Shown: piece after piece, positions 22,897-31,239 of the stretch
How positions within the stretch are numbered: the stretch's first letter is position 1
How the letters are laid out: each line of letters starts with the position of its first letter
Source of the DNA: CAYQVO01 sp964421085
GTDB taxonomy: Bacteria; Bdellovibrionota_C; UBA2361; CAYQVO01
Assembly: GCA_964421085.1 (NCBI GenBank)
Contig: CAYQVO010000021.1
Span: forward strand, 1-56,573
Reading direction: 5' to 3'
Length of the DNA stretch: 56,573 nucleotides
Notes under the pieces: generated by a model
What the model was told of the DNA's origin: nothing
What the model saw: only the letters and a program-made list of their open reading frames with translations
Databases searched by the model: none
Translations under genes and position numbers: made by a program

Positions 22897-25800
22897 TTTC
22901 TTCTCCTTCCTGATCGGTCGCGGCGCGCTGCTCGACCTTCGCCTTCTTTCCGAACATATCCTGGATCGCCACATAGAACAGAGGCGCGAATATTGTCACA
23001 AGGAATGTCGATGTCACTACTCCTCCAAGCACCGAGGTGCCTATTGCTTTCTGAGCGCCTGCTCCGGCACCGCCGGCAAATGCCAGGGGCAGAACACCGA
23101 AGCCAAACGCGAGCGAAGTCATGACTATCGGCCGGAGCCTGAGCTTTGCGCCTTCCATGGTAGCTTCGATCAGCCCCATTCCTTCCTCGAAGCGATCTTT
23201 TGCAAACTGCACAATCAGGATTGCGTTTTTGGTTGTAAGACCAAGAGTTGTCAGAATTCCTATCTGAAAATAAACGTCATTCGGCATTCCTCTCAGTGTC
23301 GACCCTATCACGCCCCCAATTACTCCCAGCGGCAGCGCCAGCAGGATTGAAATTGGAATAGGCCAGCTTTCATACAGAGCAGCGAGGCACAGGAAGATGA
23401 CCAGAATGGAAAACGCGTAAAGGATGCCTGCCTGAGCGCTGGACTGCCTTTCCTGGTACGACAGTCCTGTCCAGTCGAATCCGATGCCTTGGGGCAGCCT
23501 CGAAACGAACTCTTCCATTATCTTCATCGCCTCTCCTGAACTTCTGCCCTGGGCCGCCTCTCCAACGATATTGAGCGAGGGGAAGCCGTTGTATCTCTCG
23601 AGTTTCGGCGAGCCCGACGTCCAGTGGCCCGAAGCAAAGGAATTGAACGGAACCATTTTGCCCTCTCTGTTCCGCATGTAGAGTTTTTCGAGATCCGATG
23701 GAAGCATCCGGAATGGAGCGTCTGCCTGAGCATACACTCTCTTTACGCGTCCGCCCTGTATGAAGTCATTCACGTAAGAACTGCCGAAGGCCGCCGAAAT
23801 CGTGGTGTGAATCGATGTAATCGGCACACCGAAAGCGCCGGCCCTGTCCCAGTCGACATCAACCCTGTATTCGGGGACATCTTCGAGGCCGTTCGGACGC
23901 ACTTTGGTCAGCGCCGGATCGTTTGCAGCCATGCCCAGGAGCTGGTTCCTCGCGTTCATCAACGACGCATGACCCAGCCCCCCTCTGTCGAGGAGCTGAA
24001 AATCGAAACCTTTAGCCTGGCCAAGTTCCACGACTGCAGGCGGAGCAAACGCGAAAACCATCGCGTTCCGGATTTTCGAAAATTCCTTCATCGCTCTTTC
24101 TGAAACGGCGGAGACTCTCAAATCCGGACGATCGCGGAGATCCCAGTCCTTCAGCTTCACGAAAGACATGCCCGAATTCTGTCCCCTGCCGGAAAAACTT
24201 ATTCCGGAAACTGTCATTACCGTGTCGACTGCTTCGCTTTCCTCTTCCAGGAGATACTTCCTTACATGGCTCAAAACATCCTGTGTCTGTTCAATGGTGG
24301 CAGTCGCAGGAAGCAGAGCCTGCACCATCATCATCCCCTGATCTTCGTCGGGCAGATATGCGGTCGGCATCCGCTTGAACAGGATTGCCATCACAAGAAC
24401 AATCACCATGAACACAACGCCGAAACGGGCTCTCCTTCTGAGCGAACTCCCGACAATCTGCAGGTAGTAATCTCTTGCCTTCAGAAAAAACCCGTCAAAC
24501 CACAGGAAAAACCTTCGAGCAAACTTTGCTCCCGTTTCGGCGGCTGCATGGCCTTTCGAAACCGGTTCAAGAAGCGACGCGCAGAGTACCGGGGTCAGAA
24601 TCAGCGCGACAACGACGGAAAGAAGCATCGAAGCCATGATGGTCACCGAAAACTGACGGTAAATCACCCCGGTTGAGCCCGCAAAGAAAGCCATCGGGCC
24701 GAAAACCGCCGAAAGCACAAGGCCGATTCCGATAAGCGCGCTTGTGATCTGATCCATCGACTTCGCCGTCGCCTCTCGCGGGTCAAGTCCCTCCTCGCTC
24801 ATGATTCTTTCCACGTTTTCCACGACCACTATCGCGTCGTCCACAAGGAGACCGATGGCGAGCACCATTGCAAACATGGTGAGCATGTTGATTGAGAACC
24901 CGAATATGCCAAGGACTGCGAACGTGCCGAGAATAACCACCGGAACCGCGATGGTTGGAATTAACGTTGCCCGAAGGTTGCCCATGAAGAGATACATGAT
25001 GAGGAACACAAGGAGGATGGCCTCGAAGAGGGTCTTCACCACTTCGTTGATCGCGACCTTCACAAAGGGCGTAGTATCGTAAGGGTAAACAACCTTCATG
25101 CCGGGAGGGAAGAAAGGGCTCATCTCATCGAGTTTGGCTTTTACAGCGTCAGCGGTCGCAAGCGCGTTGGCGCCTGCCGCCTGACGGATCGCCATCCCCG
25201 AAGAGGGCTTTCCATTATTAAATGCCTCAATGTCGTACACTTCCGTCCCGAGTTCCGTTCTTCCGACATCCTTCACGCGCACGACGGATCCGTCGGGGTT
25301 TGTGCGAATCGGAATCGAGGCGAACTCTTCGGGAGTCTTCAAAAGGTTCTGGACCACGATCGCGGCGTTCAGCCGCTGGCCCTCGACAGAAGGAAGTCCG
25401 CCGAACTGCCCTGCCGACACCTCGACGTTGTAGGCCCGGAGAGCGGCAATAACCTCGTCGATCGTCATGCCGTAATCTGTGAGTCTGTCGGGGTTCAACC
25501 ACACCCGCATCGCATACTGCCCGCCGAAAACCTCCACCTCTCCAACGCCGGGAACCCTCGACAGCACTTTTTCGAGGTTGGACTGAGCATAATCCCGGAG
25601 ATCGTTGCCATCCATGCTCCCGTCTTCGGAGATTACACCGATAATCATCAGGTAGTTTCTCGTCGACTTGCTCACCTTGATGCCGGATCGCTGAACAACA
25701 TCGGGAAGGCTGGCCATCGCCAGCTGCAGCTTGTTCTGCACCTGCGCCCATGCAAGGTCCNNNNNNNNNNCGGTCATCTTCTGCTCGATGATCTGGGTCA

Positions 25801-25984
25801 CACTGTTCTCGACAGTCTCCGCGGACGCGCCCGGATAAAACGAAGCGATAGCTATCGATGGAGGAGCTATGGGCGGATACTGGGATACAGGAAGGGTGTA
25901 AATCGCCAGTCCTCCCCCCACCATCAGGATAATTGCGATGACCCAGGCAAACACGGGTCGATCCAGAAAGAATCTTGATAACAT
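22889..25984 (-). CDS. RND (HAE1) multidrug efflux pump inner-membrane subunit, interrupted by an assembly gap
   Basis: Starts at the ATG at 25984 with GAGGGG just upstream (MLSRFFLDRPVFAWVIAII). AcrB/MexB-like: FYPGASAETVENSVTQIIEQ, VPVVILGTFAVLGIFGFSINMLTM near 340-410 with GLLVDDAIVVVENVER carrying the paired aspartates of the proton relay, RPIVMTSLAFGFGVLPL and SVLGGVVTST at the C-terminus. Proton-driven export of hydrophobic drugs through a trimer spanning the periplasm. Ten N at 25761-25770 replace a segment that in homologues is roughly 25-30 residues longer (the GIDGLxYMSS region), so the gap length is arbitrary even though the frame is kept. Otherwise complete, about 1030 residues encoded. 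Confidence 0.95.
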   Translation of the reverse strand: MLSRFFLDRPVFAWVIAIILMVGGGLAIYTLPVSQYPPIAPPSIAIASFYPGASAETVENSVTQIIEQKMTXXXXDLAWAQVQNKLQLAMASLPDVVQRSGIKVSKSTRNYLMIIGVISEDGSMDGNDLRDYAQSNLEKVLSRVPGVGEVEVFGGQYAMRVWLNPDRLTDYGMTIDEVIAALRAYNVEVSAGQFGGLPSVEGQRLNAAIVVQNLLKTPEEFASIPIRTNPDGSVVRVKDVGRTELGTEVYDIEAFNNGKPSSGMAIRQAAGANALATADAVKAKLDEMSPFFPPGMKVVYPYDTTPFVKVAINEVVKTLFEAILLVFLIMYLFMGNLRATLIPTIAVPVVILGTFAVLGIFGFSINMLTMFAMVLAIGLLVDDAIVVVENVERIMSEEGLDPREATAKSMDQITSALIGIGLVLSAVFGPMAFFAGSTGVIYRQFSVTIMASMLLSVVVALILTPVLCASLLEPVSKGHAAAETGAKFARRFFLWFDGFFLKARDYYLQIVGSSLRRRARFGVVFMVIVLVMAILFKRMPTAYLPDEDQGMMMVQALLPATATIEQTQDVLSHVRKYLLEEESEAVDTVMTVSGISFSGRGQNSGMSFVKLKDWDLRDRPDLRVSAVSERAMKEFSKIRNAMVFAFAPPAVVELGQAKGFDFQLLDRGGLGHASLMNARNQLLGMAANDPALTKVRPNGLEDVPEYRVDVDWDRAGAFGVPITSIHTTISAAFGSSYVNDFIQGGRVKRVYAQADAPFRMLPSDLEKLYMRNREGKMVPFNSFASGHWTSGSPKLERYNGFPSLNIVGEAAQGRSSGEAMKIMEEFVSRLPQGIGFDWTGLSYQERQSSAQAGILYAFSILVIFLCLAALYESWPIPISILLALPLGVIGGVIGSTLRGMPNDVYFQIGILTTLGLTTKNAILIVQFAKDRFEEGMGLIEATMEGAKLRLRPIVMTSLAFGFGVLPLAFAGGAGAGAQKAIGTSVLGGVVTSTFLVTIFAPLFYVAIQDMFGKKAKVEQRAATDQEGEENE
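25761..25770. other. Assembly gap (10 N) inside the efflux pump gene
   Basis: Ten undetermined bases between IIEQKMT and DLAWAQVQNKLQLA. Homologous pumps have a longer conserved stretch here, so the true gap is probably near 90 bp and the number of N is a placeholder. Confidence 0.97.
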
Positions 25985-26001
25985 TACATGCCCCTCATTA
26001 A

Positions 26002-27168
26002 TCAGTTTTTGGCCGTGGGTTGTTGTGGCGCGTCGGTTTTTGCGCCGTGGATAAGGGGCTTCACCGGTGCGCCAGGACGAAGCTTCTGCATGTTTTCCAT
26101 TATCACCTGGTCGCCGGTTTGAAGGCCGGACACAACGAGCCACTTGTCTCCGATCGCCCGATCGAGAGTGAGCATCCGGTGCTGCACTTTCTGATCAGGG
26201 CCGACGGCGAGCACATAGGGATTCCCTTTGGGATCGCGCATGACCGCCTGCTGCGCGACCAGGATGGCGTCTTTCTGAACGCCCTCGTTCACAATCGCGC
26301 GGACAAACATCCCCGGCAGAAGCAGCCCGTCAGGATTGGGAAAGACAGCGCGAATAATGACGGAACCGGTGGTCTCTTCAACAGTCACCTCGCGAAACTG
26401 CAGAGTTCCCTCCAGATTGTAAGACGTGCCATCCTCGAGAATAAGCCTGACCTCATCCTGGTCTGAGCCGTTTTGATTGAGCCGGCCGTCCGCAAGATGG
26501 CGCCGGAGCTTCAGCAACGCACTCGTCGACTGGGGAATGTCGACATAGATCGGGTCAAGCTGCTGAACAGTTGCCAAAGAAAGGGGTTGATGCGCAGTGA
26601 CAAGCGCGCCGTCTGTGACATTTGACCTGCCTATAAGACCGGCAATAGGTGCAATAACCCGCGTGTAACCAAGATTAATGCGGGCCGCTTCAACCGCCGC
26701 TTTCGCATACTCGACATCCGCGGCCGCCTGTTTCATCGCAGCTTCGACATCGTCATAGTCCTGCCGGCTTACGGCGTTGTCCACCAGAAGCTCTTTGTAC
26801 CGCTCGAGACGAAGTCTCGTTGCCGGCACACGCGCCTCGGCTCTGGCAAGCCCTGCTGAGGCGTTGTCAAGCGCGGCCTTGAAGGGGGCCGGATCAATCT
26901 GGTAAAGCACCTGCCCTGCGTTGACGTGAGAGCCCTCCTCAAAGAGCCGTTTCTGAATCAGTCCGTTCACCTGGGGCCTGATCTCCGCCGTACGATAAGC
27001 GGAAGTGCGCCCCGGCAGCTCTGTTGTAAGCGCAAGTTCCTGATGCTTGACAACGTCCACTGCAGCTTCGATCCCCTGCCCTGCCGGATGGCCCGAGCTT
27101 CCGCTGCGGTCGCATCCTGAGAACAGAAGAATAACCGCGAGTGCTGTGATTAACATCATCGATCGCAT
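26002..27168 (-). CDS. RND efflux periplasmic adaptor (membrane fusion protein, AcrA/MexA type)
   Basis: 388 residues with a lipobox ending at Cys19 (VILLFSGC). The family parts follow in order: half lipoyl (VNGLIQKRLFEEGSHVNAGQ), an alpha-helical hairpin (about 100-165, with VDNAVSRQDYDDVEAAMKQA), second half lipoyl (VIAPIAGLIGRSNVTDGALV), beta barrel (LPGMFVRAIVNEG) and membrane-proximal domain. It links the inner-membrane pump to the outer-membrane channel. Its stop is 17 bp before the pump start. Its own start overlaps the 3' end of the tetR gene by 13 bp, so regulator and pump are one operon. Confidence 0.95.
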   Translation of the reverse strand: MRSMMLITALAVILLFSGCDRSGSSGHPAGQGIEAAVDVVKHQELALTTELPGRTSAYRTAEIRPQVNGLIQKRLFEEGSHVNAGQVLYQIDPAPFKAALDNASAGLARAEARVPATRLRLERYKELLVDNAVSRQDYDDVEAAMKQAAADVEYAKAAVEAARINLGYTRVIAPIAGLIGRSNVTDGALVTAHQPLSLATVQQLDPIYVDIPQSTSALLKLRRHLADGRLNQNGSDQDEVRLILEDGTSYNLEGTLQFREVTVEETTGSVIIRAVFPNPDGLLLPGMFVRAIVNEGVQKDAILVAQQAVMRDPKGNPYVLAVGPDQKVQHRMLTLDRAIGDKWLVVSGLQTGDQVIMENMQKLRPGAPVKPLIHGAKTDAPQQPTAKN

Positions 27169-27782
27169 ATAAGTCCTTTAAAAAGAATGTTGAGAATGAC
27201 ATCGGGGTCCTGCGGCAGCGGGTACGTCCCGGGCTCGTCGAGCCAGAGAAACAGGAATGCGTTAGTGATATTTTCAAGGGCGACTGCAAGGTGGCCGGGG
27301 TCGCCAATCTTTTTGAATCGCCTGCTTTTCATTCCGCTTTCAAAGATCATCGCAAGTCTTCCCATCAAAGCCTTTTGCAGCTCTTTTGTCTCGGGAGCAA
27401 GCGTCGCAATGTTGCTGAATTTAGAACCGAGAGTTTCCGCGAAATAAATCCGGATCATCGGCGCATGTGCATGAAAAAACTTTACCTTGGCCCTCACGTA
27501 ATTCCGGAGTTTGTCGACCTCTTTTTCCGGTTCATCCAATTCTTCAATCAGGAAGTTGACGAATCTTTCAGCGCCTTCCCGGATTAGAGCCGCGTAGAGA
27601 TCTTCTTTACTCTTGAAGAACTTATAAAGGGTTCCAATCGCGAATTCCGCCTCATGCGCGATTTCATGCATCGATACGTTGCCATACCCCTTTTCGGAGA
27701 AAAGCCGGGTGGCCACTGCAAGCATCTCCTCTCGCTGGGCAAGTTTCTCTCTATCACGCCGGGATAGCTCGGTATTATCCAT
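27156..27782 (-). CDS. TetR/AcrR-family repressor of the efflux operon
   Basis: 208 residues from the ATG at 27782 (a TTG at 27800 gives six more). The N-terminal TetR helix-turn-helix is clear: MLAVATRLFSEKGYGNVSMH, then EIAHEAEFAIGTLYKFFKSK with the invariant GTLYKFF recognition helix. The C-terminal helical domain binds an inducer, presumably a pump substrate. The gene is first in the tetR-mfp-rnd-omp operon, with overlapping junctions. A nested palindrome starts right at its upstream edge, so autorepression of the whole operon is likely. No ribosome site is visible for either start. Confidence 0.93.
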   Translation of the reverse strand: MDNTELSRRDREKLAQREEMLAVATRLFSEKGYGNVSMHEIAHEAEFAIGTLYKFFKSKEDLYAALIREGAERFVNFLIEELDEPEKEVDKLRNYVRAKVKFFHAHAPMIRIYFAETLGSKFSNIATLAPETKELQKALMGRLAMIFESGMKSRRFKKIGDPGHLAVALENITNAFLFLWLDEPGTYPLPQDPDVILNILFKGLICDR

Positions 27783-27783
27783 A

Positions 27784-27839
27784 ATGACGTTTGATATCAA
27801 AAAGTGAATATTGCTTCACTTTATAGATTTCAACGTCAT
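27784..27839. promoter_or_regulatory. Nested palindromic operator upstream of tetR-efflux operon
   Basis: Inner inverted repeat AAAGTGAA (27801-27808) and TTCACTTT (27815-27822) with a 6-bp centre; outer inverted repeat ATGACGTT (27784-27791) and AACGTCAT (27832-27839). Both pairs share the same centre (27811.5). The inner pair is a typical TetR site; the outer pair could hold a second dimer or form a cruciform. It sits immediately before the regulator start codon. Confidence 0.75.
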
Positions 27840-27926
27840 CCGGCAAGAGGTCCGTGTCGCATATTTGGGTGATTCCGGGGACGCCCCTCCTGCAGGAGGA
27901 GACCAATCCCAGATCGTTTTGACTTT

Positions 27927-28166
27927 TTACTGTCTGAATTTTGTGTCCCTGGTCGCAATGATCAGTCCTTCCTCAATCACCTGAGCGATCAACATTCGGT
28001 CAAAGGGATCCTGATGATGCTGGGGTAATAAGTGGGCGCGAACTGTGTGGCGGATTCGGATCGGCAGTTCAACAAATGATGCTTCTTCCATGCTTTGCTC
28101 AAGCTGCTTCAACGGGAATTCCAGTCTGCCTGAAGCGGTTTTAGTCGCAGTCTCCCATGCGTCTAC
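27927..28166 (-). pseudogene. PIN-domain (VapC-type) toxin remnant, N-terminal half deleted
   Basis: The readable frame matches only the second half of a VapC-like PIN RNase: VDAWETATKTASGRLEFPL, then RAHLLPQHHQDPFDRMLIAQ and EGLIIATRDTKF. The first 60 or so residues, with the first catalytic aspartate, are absent; homology begins abruptly at 28166, where the antitoxin-like frame ends. The C-terminus also stops early at a TAA, after which KVKTIW still reads in frame as the expected VxxIW ending. So the gene carries a deletion plus a nonsense change and should be inactive. Only remnants of the metal-binding DPFD motif region survive. Confidence 0.8.
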
Positions 28167-28225
28167 GGCACGGCTTTGGGCAGGGGTGAGTCGAAATCCT
28201 CACCCATACGCGCCTTCCCGCGATG

Positions 28226-28381
28226 CTATCCCAACTCCCGCTCCTTCCCCGAACTGCCGCATGGAATCAGCTGGACAACAGGCCTGTTATTCCTGCAGAT
28301 CACGACTCCTTTACCCTCAAGCACCAGATTAATCAGCTCAGAGATGCGGGTATTTGCCTCGTAGATGTTTATTCGCTTCAT
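28226..28381 (-). pseudogene. Phd/YefM-type antitoxin with premature stop
   Basis: Starts at ATG 28381: MKRINIYEANTRISELINLV and then VVICRNNRPVVQLIP, the standard Phd/YefM-type DNA-binding antitoxin that pairs with PIN toxins. After 51 residues a TAG interrupts the frame; the same frame continues HRGKARMGEDFDSPLP, which is exactly the toxin-binding end of such antitoxins (GxDFDxPLP). The intact N-terminal part could still bind DNA. Together with the truncated toxin directly downstream this is a decayed toxin-antitoxin pair. Confidence 0.8.
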
Positions 28382-28494
28382 AAAGCTGGTCTGATCAGCA
28401 GGTCAACCGGGGACTTTGTTTTCCGGCCCCAAATCAATACCGCAGGAATTCAAACTTCGAAGCGTAATGGCCGGCGGGGCGCAGCTCTTCCAGC

Positions 28495-28893
28495 CTACTG
28501 AACTATCTCAAAAGGCGCCGCAAGTTCGACTATCTTCCGCAGCGCTTCTTCGACTTCATCAGGATTGCTGCTTTTCGGGATATACTCCTCGGCGCCCCAT
28601 TTTCTCGACGTGGCGGAGAGTTCAGGAACGGAAAAATCGCTGGTGACGACAACGGTCGCGCCGTTTTGACACCTCTCAATCAGTCCAAGGTTATCAAACT
28701 CAGGAATATATGCATCGAGCACGACGATTGCCGGGTGTTCGTTTTCTATAATGTCAAGGGCCTCTTTCTCATCGGACGTGTATAGGCATTCAACTTTGAA
28801 CTCATGGCTGCACATTTCAGCGCAGTCCTGAAGCTGCTCGAAGTACTCGCGGTTTTCATCGACAACGAGAAGCTTAATCTGTCTGGAATTCAT
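28495..28893 (-). CDS. Single-domain response regulator (receiver only)
   Basis: 132 residues from the ATG at 28893 (the longer frame to 28920 lacks support). CheY-like receiver: KLLVVDENREYFEQLQ with the acidic pair, AIVVLDAYIPEF with the phosphoacceptor aspartate, VVVTSDFS with the Thr/Ser switch, and EEYIPKSSNPDEV with the conserved lysine. It has no output domain, so it would act by protein contact in the cytoplasm. No histidine kinase is adjacent; the hybrid kinase at 34942 is a possible partner but that is only proximity. It is divergent from lexA across a 272-bp gap. Confidence 0.88.
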   Translation of the reverse strand: MNSRQIKLLVVDENREYFEQLQDCAEMCSHEFKVECLYTSDEKEALDIIENEHPAIVVLDAYIPEFDNLGLIERCQNGATVVVTSDFSVPELSATSRKWGAEEYIPKSSNPDEVEEALRKIVELAAPFEIVQ

Positions 28894-29112
28894 AAACCCC
28901 CGGGGATCGCGGCATGACATGGTTTTATCCTTGGAGCAGACGTTTTGCCGGATTCAGGGGATGAAGAACTGTCTCAGTCTGCCTTGCTCGATGCTGCGAC
29001 CTTTCCTTACATAATCCCCCGTCCTGATGACTGCTATCGGCAGATTTTGTGTCCCTCATAAGGTTTTGTAGAAAAACTCCCGGGCAGGATCGAAATTCCT
29101 CGATATTACCCC

Positions 29113-29142
29113 TTGCTTCTTTCTAGTCTTTTTCTATATGCT
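29113..29142 (+). promoter_or_regulatory. Possible lexA promoter
   Basis: TTGCTT (29113-29118), 18-bp spacer, TATGCT (29137-29142), 23 bp before the lexA ATG. Match to consensus is moderate (4/6 each). No standard LexA box (CTGT-N8-ACAG or GAAC-N4-GTTC) is visible, so the operator of this LexA is not recognised. Confidence 0.35.
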
Positions 29143-29165
29143 AAACACATCAAACTGAGGGGGCC

Positions 29166-29801
29166 ATGACAGCTAAGAAAAACCCGTTCAAAACCAACAC
29201 TCTGGCGCCTGTCCAACGGCATACTCTTGAGTTCCTCAGGAACTTTATTGCGGATAAAGGCTATGGGCCTACCCTGCGGGAGATTGCTGATCATATCGGA
29301 GTAAAGTCGGTCTCGACGGCCCATTTCCATCTCGAAAGGCTTGTAGACAAGGGCTTTATTTTCCGGGGACCGGACGGACACCTTGAAATTGTCGAGACTT
29401 CCAGACCCGAACTCGACGCCTCGTCTGTTCCTCTGGTCGGTGTAATCGCCGCAGGGATGCCGATTGAAGCAGTTGAAAACACCGCTTATATAGATGTCCC
29501 ACCGCAGATGCTTTCCGGGCGGGGCGAAATCTTCTGCCTTGAAGTAAGCGGCGAATCAATGATTGATGCCCACATCTGCGATAAGGACATCGTTGTCGTC
29601 AGAAAACAGGATTACGCCAGAGATGGTGATATAGTAGTCGCACTTCTTGAAGATGGATCGGCAACTTTGAAATACTTTCGACGATTACGTAATGGCGGCG
29701 CGATGCTCATCCCGGCGAACAAATCGATGCAGCCCATTGCGGTCACGGATGTCATAATCCAGGGCGTTGTTGTCGGTGTACTCCGTTATCTTCATAATTA
29801 G
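29166..29801 (+). CDS. lexA: LexA repressor
   Basis: 211 residues. N-terminal winged helix (VQRHTLEFLRNFIADKGYGP, then GVKSVSTAHFHLERLVDKG) and C-terminal S24 self-cleaving domain. The cleavage site is Ala96-Gly97 (VIAAGMP), the catalytic dyad Ser131 (VSGESMID) and Lys169 (SATLKYF). It represses DNA-repair genes until RecA filaments trigger self-cleavage. GAGGGGG precedes the ATG. recA follows 49 bp downstream on the same strand, an arrangement found in several phyla, so LexA probably controls both. The DNA-recognition helix (SVSTAHFHLERL) differs from the E. coli one, so the box sequence may differ too. Confidence 0.96.
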   Translation: MTAKKNPFKTNTLAPVQRHTLEFLRNFIADKGYGPTLREIADHIGVKSVSTAHFHLERLVDKGFIFRGPDGHLEIVETSRPELDASSVPLVGVIAAGMPIEAVENTAYIDVPPQMLSGRGEIFCLEVSGESMIDAHICDKDIVVVRKQDYARDGDIVVALLEDGSATLKYFRRLRNGGAMLIPANKSMQPIAVTDVIIQGVVVGVLRYLHN

Positions 29802-29850
29802 ATCGACGGGACGAAAAAGATTTTTGTATTAACTATTAATGGGGTAGAAA

Positions 29851-31056
29851 ATGTCAGGGTCAGGCGACAAAGAAAAAGCGTTAACTTCGGCAATATCAGT
29901 CCTTGAAAAGAAATACGGAAGCGGAGCTATCATGCAGCTTGGCTCTTCCGTCGACAGCACGGTTGAAGCTTATTCCACCGGAAGCCTCGGTCTTGATATA
30001 GCACTTGGAATCGGCGGAATGCCGAAAGGGAGGATTTGCGAGATTTACGGGCCCGAATCATCGGGTAAGACGACTCTTGCTCTTCACCTCGCCGCCGAAG
30101 TGCAGAAGACAGGCGATACCGTCGTTTTTATCGACGCAGAACATGCTCTCGACATCAATTATGCCCGGAAACTCGGTGTAGATACCTCGAAGCTTCTTGT
30201 AAGCCAGCCCGACTGCGGCGAGCAGGCGCTGGAAATCTGCGAGACTCTTATCAACTCAGGTTCCGTCGATCTTATTATCGTCGATTCTGTCGCCGCGCTT
30301 GTACCGCGCGCTGAAATAGACGGCGAAATGGGCGACCAGCAGCCCGGGCTGCAGGCAAGGCTTATGAGCAAGGCCCTTCGCAAATTAACCGCTATCGCAT
30401 CCCGTTACGGCACTCTGATTCTTTTCATCAATCAGATCCGGATGAAGATTGGCGTCATGTTCGGTTCTCCTGAGACGACAACCGGCGGAAACGCGCTCAA
30501 ATTCTATTCATCAGTCCGTCTCGATGTGAGGCGCATCTCTTCAATAAAGGATTCCAATGACGTCACCGGAAACCGGGTAAAGGTGAAGGTGGTAAAAAAC
30601 AAGGTCGCCCCGCCGTTCAGACTTGCTGAGTTCGACATTAATTTCAACGAAGGCATCTGCAAAATCGGAGAGATTGTGGACCTCGGTGTCGAGCAGGGAA
30701 TCATTGACAAAGCAGGAGCCTGGTACTCGTTCAGGGGCGAAAGAATGGGCCAGGGGCGCGAAGGCGCAAAACAGTTCCTTCGCGAGCATCAGGATGTGAT
30801 GGATGAAGTCGAAGGTCTTGTCCGCGATGCTTCTGGAGTTCCGAGACGGACTCCGGCGGTATCTGCGGCTGAGGGTCCTGCCACCGGCGGCAAAAAAGCG
30901 GTTGCGATTGAGAAGCCGTCAGCAAAGAGCTCGAAGAAAAAGGGAGCAGCAGCCCCTGGTGAGGGCGAAATTGAACTTTCAGACTCTCTGTCCGATGCTG
31001 TATCTGATGGTGTATCTGATGGTGTATCCGATACCGGAATGGATCGGCTGAATTGA
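29851..31056 (+). CDS. recA: Recombinase RecA with extended repeat-bearing tail
   Basis: 401 residues. Walker A GPESSGKT at 67-74, the conserved VVFIDAEHALD, LIIVDSVAALVPRAEI, loop L2 region SPETTTGGNALKFYSSVRLD and the C-terminal domain. It forms filaments on single-stranded DNA for strand exchange and activates LexA cleavage. The normal core ends near residue 330; about 65 further residues are lysine/alanine-rich, then acidic, ending in the four-residue repeats VSDG. The DNA there is a 12-bp tandem repeat (30991-31033). It lies 49 bp after lexA. Acidic RecA tails are known to modulate DNA binding; this one is long. Confidence 0.97.
   Translation: MSGSGDKEKALTSAISVLEKKYGSGAIMQLGSSVDSTVEAYSTGSLGLDIALGIGGMPKGRICEIYGPESSGKTTLALHLAAEVQKTGDTVVFIDAEHALDINYARKLGVDTSKLLVSQPDCGEQALEICETLINSGSVDLIIVDSVAALVPRAEIDGEMGDQQPGLQARLMSKALRKLTAIASRYGTLILFINQIRMKIGVMFGSPETTTGGNALKFYSSVRLDVRRISSIKDSNDVTGNRVKVKVVKNKVAPPFRLAEFDINFNEGICKIGEIVDLGVEQGIIDKAGAWYSFRGERMGQGREGAKQFLREHQDVMDEVEGLVRDASGVPRRTPAVSAAEGPATGGKKAVAIEKPSAKSSKKKGAAAPGEGEIELSDSLSDAVSDGVSDGVSDTGMDRLN
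30991..31033 (+). repeat. recA: 12-bp tandem repeat in the recA 3' end
   Basis: Units TCCGATGCTGTA, TCTGATGGTGTA, TCTGATGGTGTA and a partial TCCGATAC, in frame, encoding Ser-Asp-(Ala/Gly)-Val units. Its length is prone to slippage between strains without breaking the frame. Confidence 0.85.
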
Positions 31057-31239
31057 TTATTTTTTACAATCCTGGGGGCAGGTGTGCGGCGTTTCAGCGC
31101 AGGGGCAGCCTGTCCCCATGCAGACGATCTCCTGGCATTTACCATCACCGCATTTATCAACACACTCCTGAGCGGCACTGGTTCCCGAAAAAACAGCCCC
31201 GCATACGGAAAATGCGATAAGGCAGATGAAGCGGCACAT
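31057..31239 (-). CDS. Small secreted cysteine-rich protein
   Basis: 60 residues: a signal peptide (CLIAFSVCGAVFSGTSA) followed by about 37 mature residues with eight cysteines in the pattern CVDKCGDGKCQEIVC then GTGCPCAETPHTCPQDC. I do not recognise a named family, but the even number and spacing suggest a disulfide- or metal-stabilised mini-domain outside the inner membrane. It is last in a run of four small exported proteins; its start abuts the stop of the lipoprotein gene upstream, supporting co-translation. It ends directly against the convergent recA stop. Confidence 0.75.
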   Translation of the reverse strand: MCRFICLIAFSVCGAVFSGTSAAQECVDKCGDGKCQEIVCMGTGCPCAETPHTCPQDCKK

